NCBI GenBank assembly: GCA_002364975.1
Contig: DEYT01000085.1
Coordinates: 6,973-31,649, forward strand
DNA: 24,677 nucleotides
Direction of reading: 5' to 3'
Origin: Opitutia bacterium UBA3151
GTDB taxonomy: Bacteria; Verrucomicrobiota; Verrucomicrobiia; Opitutales; Seribacteraceae
In this document: one piece after another, positions 15,075 through 24,000 of the stretch
How the letters are laid out: every line of letters begins with the position of its first letter
Position numbering within the stretch: the stretch's first letter is position 1
Position numbers and translations under genes: made by a program
The notes under the pieces: generated by a model
What the model was told of the DNA's origin: nothing
Database searches by the model: none
Seen by the model: only the letters and a program-made list of their open reading frames with translations

Positions 15075-18000
15075 CTCATTAAAAACTTTTTTTGCTTTCT
15101 CCGTAGCATCAAAGTCAGAGAGGGAAGGATTCAAAATCTTATATCTTTGGGTGAATCTTTCCAGGATTCCATCATACCTCACATCCGATTTTCGAAACTC
15201 CTTCCATGCTGCCTTGGTTGGAGCAACGATATTTATGCTCTTGGTAACTATTTCAGAAACCAAGTAGTAAGTTGATTCGGGAATTACAAAGCTCAAATTT
15301 ACTAATCCAGGAGACTTAGGAATGATCAAATTTCCATCATGTATACTTATAATACTGGAATTTGAACTGGTTATGATGAAGGGTTTTCCGTTGTCTGTGG
15401 AAACTCCTTGCAGCACGAGTGGGCGATGACCTACTGGAATTTCAGTTAGATTTCCATCCATTTCAAGATTCTTGAAAATGATTTTAGGTCTTTGTTTTGA
15501 TGAGACTTCGAATTCAATATCGACAGGGGGAGCTGGGTTAACATATGCACTACCGGATTGAGCAGCGGTGATAACAACTGTACCTGCAACTCCATCTAGA
15601 GAAACCAGTCCTTTCGAATCGACTGAAGCATGTCCTGATTTTACTTGATACCTAACAGGAAGATGGAATACCGGATGATTGATGCCAGTAGAAGTGGCTA
15701 GTGCAGAAAGATAAAAAGGTGGATCATCTCGGACTTTAACCGAGACTGGCGGAAATGAGATCGTCTGGTCGTCTTTCACGACTGGTGGAATTATGTGCAG
15801 GGTATGCGATTTGGGTGCTGCAGGATGGTAGCGTGTATCCCCCATTTGAATGGCACTGATGGTTACTGTACCCACTCCAACAACAGAAAGCATGTTTCCA
15901 GTAACCGCGGCGATGCTTGGATTGCTTGAAACAAAACTCACTGGTAGTCCAGATGTAGAGTAGGCCTGCAGTTCAAAAGCTAAATCGCCAAAAGCCTTGT
16001 CTGGAAGTTTGTATTTGGTTTGGTTCATTTCTTGGTAAGTTACCAAGCCGCCCCAAATGATTTCTTGATCCCCGCCAAAGGAAGGAGGGTTTACGGAATA
16101 TGGATGAGAAGGAAGTAGTTTCTCATCTAATCCCCATTTATGAGCTAAATAGCCCTCAACTTTTTCACGGGTGACCGCATTTAACTCCTTGTCAAAAACC
16201 AGAACCTCTGCAATTTCACCGACAAAATTATTACCGACGCTATTGAAATCTTGAGCACCTTGATTAAAGGCATCGGTTCCAGCAATAGAACCATTCACCC
16301 AGAGGGACTGGGCGTTTGGCAAAACTCTCAAAGTGCTAATACTCCATTCAGTGGAAGGGGATTCGGAAAGAATTTGAACATTTCCAGATGCATGCTCTAG
16401 GGAAACGAATCCATCTTGGCTAGTAGTTGCTAGATCCCCACCCAAAATGTTGGAGCTTCCGGTTGCATTTTGTTTATGAACTAAGAAAATGAAGGAAGGT
16501 TGAGCAACCGGGTCCTGAAGTAAGAAGCTTAAATTCGAATCAAATATGACAGTGGGCTTAGCATTTAGAGCGGCTGGAGTCCATTTGGGCATATTCAAAA
16601 TATTTCCTTGGATGGGATTATTATTGTTTCCTGATTTGTCTGCCCATAAACTGATGCGGTTCTGCCCGATAAAATCGTTCTTTTGGTCAGGCTGAGAGTC
16701 GGCATTTATATCGGTTGCATCAAACCAGAGTTTTAGTCCGGGAGTTGAATCAGCAAACAAATTGCCAAAGTTTACTTGGAAAGTCTGATTCTGGTCAGGT
16801 GCAGCCTCGAATTTTTCATTTCCGTCTTGCTTGGCAACAATCGTAACTTCTCCTGCTCCTTGAACATAGACATAATTTCCACTTATTGTAGCAACTGAAG
16901 GGTTGGAAGAAAGGAAGTAAACTGGAAGATCTGAACTGGTGCTTGCAGAAAGGGTGAAAGGGAAATCCCCCACAGAATGATCCTTAATCGGATCAAGAGT
17001 TATTGTTTGGGGCACCTTATAAACAGAAAGGTAATTATCGACCTCAATGGATGCTTCAAAATTTTCGTTTCCAATTTGAGAAGCCGTTATTTTCGTTTGG
17101 CCAGCACCCATAATCTCGATGCGAGTAAAATCGCCAAATCCAGATCCATAGATTTCTTCGATGTCGCTCATTTGCAGGGCTATCCCATAAATCCTTAAAT
17201 CATCAACTGTTCCTAAAAATGAATTAGAGTCGTCTCCCAAAGTCATACTGGAAAACCTGGAAGCGGTCTGTGATCCCGTAAAGTAGTTTCCTGTGGATTG
17301 CTCAATAAGTTGGGCATCTTTGAACAGGCTAAAAGTACCATTTTCATCTTCATAAGTAACCGTGAGGTAACTCCAGTTGCTATCTTCAAGTACTTCGCTT
17401 GTTGAAGTAATTACCAATTCTTCCGTGGTGCCATCCGGGTAATAGTAGAATTGAAGGCTACCGTTGGTATCCGCTTTTACCCATTTAAAGACCTTCATCG
17501 AATTCACATTATTCTTGGCTAGAATTGTGCTCGAAGTTCCTTGGGTCCCATTTGGTTTTACCCAGAGACTGATTGAGAAATTAGAGTCAAAACTGACGCT
17601 TCCAAAATCAACTTTTCCAGAACTTGGGGAACCGAGTTGTAAAGCATTTCCAAAACGACCTGGAACCCAGACTTTATTAGTTCCTGTTGAATCAAGATTA
17701 ATAAGGCTACCATTGTAGGCGTCGATTTCATCCTTGGCACCGCTGTAGAGAGTCTCATCGAACTTCCAATAAGAGGTAAGCTGATGTTTTTGGGTTTCTA
17801 AAATTTTGGCGATTGCAGGATCTTCCACCACATAGTTGAGAGGGAGATTGGTTAGGTTACCATCGATACCCACGGAGTATCCTGTCAAATTGATAAATGG
17901 AGTGATAGCGGAGACAAGAGTTAAATCTTGATCAAAAACAATTTGCTGTTGACTCTTTTCGGAAATAATTAGGCTACCAGGTTGATATGCAAAGAGGTAA

Positions 18001-21000
18001 TTTTCCGAAGTTCCACCAGATGCTACGATCGGATAAGTTCCCAATGGACTAGGCGAAGAAAGGTTTCCATCCGGGACGGGTGGAAGGATCGAAATATTAA
18101 AATCTGCAGCATTATCATTCTCAGCGATTCCGCTAATAGTGTAAGTAAAGAGGGGGTTGGTTTCTATCGGCTTTCTGAATTGATCGTCGACTTTGACTAA
18201 GACCTCTTTAGACATGACCTGATATCTTAGAATCAGAGATTCGGCAGGTAGCCAGTTTTCATTTCCAGATTGAGATGCGAGAATACTTGAGAAGCCAGTT
18301 TGTTTAACAGTTACTATAGAACCATTGAGATCAATGGACTCGTTGCCTTCTAAAATGGTAAGAGTTACCGGAAGACCAGAAGTTGCAGTTACATTTATAT
18401 CCACCGGGGTTGACCCGTAGGTCAAAGAGATGATCTCATCGTTCTGTATAATACTTTGCCTCCCTTTATTTAATTTAAATTCTAATGTTTTGGAATCGCT
18501 TCCAGAAAAGTTGGAGGCGGTGATAGTGACAGGAAAAACCGCTGGTGTTGCATTTGCCTCACCGAAAATTAATCCTGAAAGTGGATCTATTTCGAGCCCG
18601 CTTGGCAAGCCACTGGCATTAAATTCTGTAGGGCCTTTAATAGATTCGACGGCATAAGAAAACTCTTCCCCGTAATAGGCGATGAGGGGAGGGTCTGCAA
18701 AATTATACACTTCTTGTCTTTGGGCTGCGGTTAGGGCTTGATCAAAAATCCTTAAATCATCAATCAAACCCTCAAAACTCTCACTGATTCCACTTCTACC
18801 GCCGATGTATAGGCTAGCAGATCCAGTTAGGTTTCCATTGGTGTTGGTAGGGGTGGAAATTTCAAGGTTGTTTTTATAAAGCTTAAGTTTTTTGCCATCC
18901 CAACTTAGAATAATGTGAAACCATTCATCTGAAGGCATGGCAATGGATTCGGTTCTTTTGAGGACTCCACCAACTTGGACTTGTCCCCAGAAGAATCCGT
19001 CCGATAACTTGATGGAGAAACGGCCAGACTCGAGAATGTCCGCATTCAAATCTTCTGATTTGAGCCATAGGCAAACGCTAAACGGACCCTTGATGTTAAA
19101 AGTGGCTTCGTCCTGCTCTAATTTTATAGTTTGATTTCCGTCGAACCTAATTCCAGTTCCATTCTTAGCTACCTCTGAATGATCAAAAGAGTCGGGTATG
19201 GATTGGTTGCTTTCATCATAAAAATATCCATGATTTTCCACCCCAGAGTCGTCTCGGATAATGGATCCATTTAACTCATTGAAGGTCCAATAGACTACGG
19301 GATTTTTAGGAATCAGAACCTCAGGTATATTATCAAATTCAGGTGGGAAATCTTGGTATGGATGATATCCAAAATCTCCTTCTTTGTTTCCATATAATTG
19401 GTAAATTTCTGAATTAGTTAGGCCCCGTGAGTAGATTCGAAAGTCATCCATTTTTTGAGCAAAAGTACCATACCCTCCAAAAAGATTACCGATAGATTCA
19501 ATATTAAGCAGAATGCCCTTATTGAATGAGTCTTCGAGCACTCCATTAACGAAAAAATTCATGCTTGATACACTGCTGCGAATAACGAGATGATGCCAGC
19601 CTGGAGCATCATCAAATTCATAAGTGGTATCCGAAAAAGAACTACCATCATATAGCATCAAGCTTTTAGGGCTGATATTAAAAGCAACATAGGGCTCAAG
19701 ATACTCATTAAAAAGAGCATGAAAGTCATCCGCACCAGTGGTCGGCAATGGAGCATAGAACCAAGTTGATAGAGTCCAAATCTTACTATTTACCGAAAAG
19801 CTGTTTCCTTCAGGTAAGAGAATCCTTGAGTTGTTCAAATCCGGAAAGAATTCAATACCAGATCCAAATTGACCATCGGTATCCAAGGAAGCATCGACCG
19901 CTTGGGCATCTCTTAATTCTGAGGAATAGTCCTGTATGGTAGAACCATCTGATTCATTAAAAGGATAATACAATACCAGACCGTCACGAATGGTATATCC
20001 AGTTTGAGCAAGATCGCCGACGACCCCCCATTTATGAGCTAGGTATCCTTCAATCTTTTCTTTTTCACTATCCCGTAAATTTTGATCGAAGACCATAATT
20101 TCAGCAATTTCTCCAATTAACTGTCCGAATCCAGTTTGAGGATCTAAGCCAAGTGTAATTCTTTGGAGGACATTATTCTCGCTTTTGTAAATTCCCATCC
20201 GGTTTCCTGGCTTTGCGTCCAGCGTCCAACCACTAAGTCCATCGGTTGCTCCCATGGCAACCCCAGTTCCCTGTGCGACCATGAACACATGAACATTTCC
20301 GTAGGTCAGGTTTAAACTGCCCACATTATAACTTTGCCCGGATTGGAAGCGTACACCCGGTAAAGCTCCAATTACCTTGGTCGCATAGGAAGGGGTTTGA
20401 AGGGCAACCGTTTGAATTGCATTTTTATTTTCTTTTGATTTGTCGATCCAAAGGGGGAGGGAAACCCCATCTGAATTTTGATCCGGCAAATTATCCCCAT
20501 CCACATCCATAGCGTCCAACCAAAGTACTAGACCATCCATGGTATCCTGTGTGAATCTAGTATCAATTGCTTTGAAGGATTCAATGGTTGGAGCCCAAGT
20601 CTCTCCACCAAGATTTTGTGCGTATGCTCTGTAAAAATAAGTTTTATTTAATGTAAGCCCGGTTGCAATTTCTTGATGTATACCTAATCCCACCACACCA
20701 CTGGAATTAACTTCAGCAACATAATCCCATGATGAGTTATTATCTGGATCCACTAAGGTCGAGTTTTCATCAATCGCTTCATCTCCCCAGAAAAGTTTTA
20801 CGATGGGAGGATCTCCACCAATAGTTTTGAGTTGATTGATCGTGGTTATTCCACCAAATGGAGACTGTTCCGAGTGAGGATGGGAATCTGGTAAAATTTC
20901 GTCAGACAGATTCCATTTGTGAGCCAAGTATCCTTCAAGTTGTACCTGCTCTGATTGATTTAAAATTCGATCAAAAATAATTACCTCTGCAATTTCACAG

Positions 21001-24000
21001 GAAGACATTTGTTCGTTGGTTTTGTAGCCTCCGAATTGAAGTTGCCCGGGGTCAAAGTTATTATTTCCAGAACCTCTACTGCTTGAAACCAGAGATTCTC
21101 CATCTCTCCAGAAGGAGGCTTGTGGATTGTTTTTCTTATCGATTACTCCGAGGTGGATATGCCAATCAGAGTCCAGAGGCCCAGCAGTTGAAATCCAGCC
21201 TTGAGCATACCAACGCCCGGTTAGGGCACCTTGAAATCCAAAAGCAAAATCACGGGTTCTCGAGGAAATGATCCGTTGGTTACGAGCTCCAGTATAACGA
21301 GCAATTGAAACCATAGTGTAGCCAGTATCAGTTAGATGAACAAAGTCATGGGTAGTCCAAATCAAATCATCACCATCAAAGCTGATTACAGGTTTACCTT
21401 TTAGAGCGGAATCAAAATATCTGGGGTTACCTGATGTGTATCCCATGTCCCGACCATTTCCTGATAGATCCATCCAATTGGTAATGGTATCTCCGTTGGA
21501 CAAATTTGAGCCGGTATCGTTTGCCGAATACCAAGCTTGCATCCCAGAAAAAGTGTCGGGTTTAAAGGTTAAATCAATAGTTTCTTGGGATTGCAGTAGA
21601 TCTCCACCGATGGAGAGGACTTCCATCTGCATAACTGCCTGATCGGGAAGAACACTAGAAGGTCGAAGGGTTGCAATACTAGGTTTCTCAATGGCAATGA
21701 AATCAAGAAAACCCTGGTTTCTAAAGTCTCCTTCATAGATTTCAGTAACCTCTCCCAGACCAAGGCCCCGGTCATAAATTCGAACCTCGTCAATTTCTCC
21801 CTTATAGAAGCCATAATAATTTGGGAACGGAGAGGTTCCTTCCATTTTACCAACTCTAGGCTTTTCACTTTGACCAGAAATCGAGGAGCTAGACTTCAAC
21901 AAAATAGGCCCATCCTCAAGTACACCATCTAAGTAAAGGTTGAACGATTTAGGAGATTCGCCAAAACTTACCGCAAGATGGTGCCATTCTTCTCCAGTAA
22001 TCTGGTAGTTGCTAGTAACCTCAGCGATTTCACCGCCCTCACTAACCCTTGCCTTTATAACACCCTGCTCCATCCCTATGGAAAATCCCGATGCCATGGT
22101 TCCTTCATCGTAAATTATTTGATTTTCATATCCAGCTGTCACTGCACTGGATATATCATCATTAGCGATGTTAGTTATTTCTTCTGCATTCAATGCTTTA
22201 TTGTAGAACCTAAGGTCATCAATTCGGCCATTGAAGTAGTCATCCTCTACTAAATTTGTTCCACCCAACAGCCATGGGTCGGTAGCCAAGAAATGAATCG
22301 CTTCTCCGGAAGGCAATGTTTCCTCTCCAGTTTCGACGCCATCGAGGTAAAGCTTCATCCGAGAAGAATTGTAGTCGACAACGATTCCAACATGAGTCCA
22401 TACCGATTCGTTGATCGGCTGATTGGCCACAACCTCTGCAGTATTTGAATAGTTGGAATGTTGAAAACTTGGGTAATAATTTCCGTCCAAGCTAAGGCCG
22501 ATGGAATCTCTTTTTAAGATACTGGTAAAGTTCTCCGTGACAAAAAGATCACTTTGTTGTGCATCATTTGGCTTAACGGTCGTGAGGATTGTAGGTCCGG
22601 CGGAAATGGATGGAGTTGAAAACTTAAGTTCCTGAGTGGAACCCCCAGTTTTCTCTCCGTGAATGAGAGCGATCTTATAATATCCGGGAATCAAATTGAC
22701 GCTGGTGTTCTCAAAGTTTGCAGTGGTATCAAGAATTTTTTCTTGTCCTTGAGATCCACTGAGTTCAAACACTCCATTTTGGTCACGATCCAACCAGAGA
22801 GTGCCACGGTCATCATTACCCAATACTTCCCAACTATAATTCCCCGCAACTTTAGCTTGGAAGGAGCCGCTAAACAAAACTAAATAGTTATTGGTACCGA
22901 CTCCTACTCCTGCAGCGGTAAAATCACCGTCGTTTTCGAAATCAAGCCCACGTGAATCGGGACCATCCGTAAGAAAAGAACTGCCCGAAAAAGGTAATTT
23001 ATAAAGAGAAGATAGGTTGGTAAAATATGAATCGCTCATGGAAACTTGATAACCATGCATTCGAAGTTGTCCCTGGGTATATAAACCTGGGCTAGCTGCG
23101 GAGGGATTGATCCAGAGAGAAATGGAGTAGGACGAGCGATGCAAATCGTTTAAAGGACCCTCAGATTTGATGTTCACATAATCATTATTACCATCGAGCG
23201 AAATAGCTTGACCAAACTGACCCGTTATCCAGTTTGCCCCTTCTTCCAAGGTTGAATTTAACTGGTTGGTAGAAATATCGACCAGGGTCGTGCCGGAGGA
23301 ACCATCAGATGGGAAATAGGCAACCAAATGCTCATGGGCAACGACAGCGGGTCCAGAATAAAATTCGGAGGTTGGTTTGATCCAAGCTGAAAAAGTCCTA
23401 CCGTCAAATGTTGAATTGAGATAGCCTTTATTTGCTAAATCCAAGTCAATCGATTCGGACCAACCGTCTAAGGCAATTCCGTTTCCTTGCAATGATTGCG
23501 TGCGATTACCTTCAGTATTAGAGCCTTGAAGCTCAGCGGTATAAAGAGGATATACGGAATCATAAACTAGAGAACCATTTGATTCATCCATCCTCCAGTA
23601 TGCTAATAAGTCTTGATCGACTTCCGGTGCTCCACTGGACCAATCAAATCCATCCTCACTTTCTGCAAAAACCCGAAAATAATACTTCTCACCTGGGATC
23701 AGGCCTGTAATGGTACCATTGAACTCACCAAGAACTACGGTGCTGCCACCAAATAAGGTTTGATTTTGCTCCCATGCATTTTGATCAAAACCACCATCTG
23801 TACGACCATAGTAAATGGAAACGGATGGAAAATTCTCATCTTTGCCAGTAAGTTCCGCTTTGATTTGTACCGTTGCATTTGCGTCGGGTTGAATTTCCAA
23901 GATCTCAACGGTAGGGGGTTGAGGAGTTGAGGAGGTTCGAAAAGCAACCGTTCCATTCAAGGCAATGCTTTTTACTTCAATTGCAGACAACCCTCTATCA

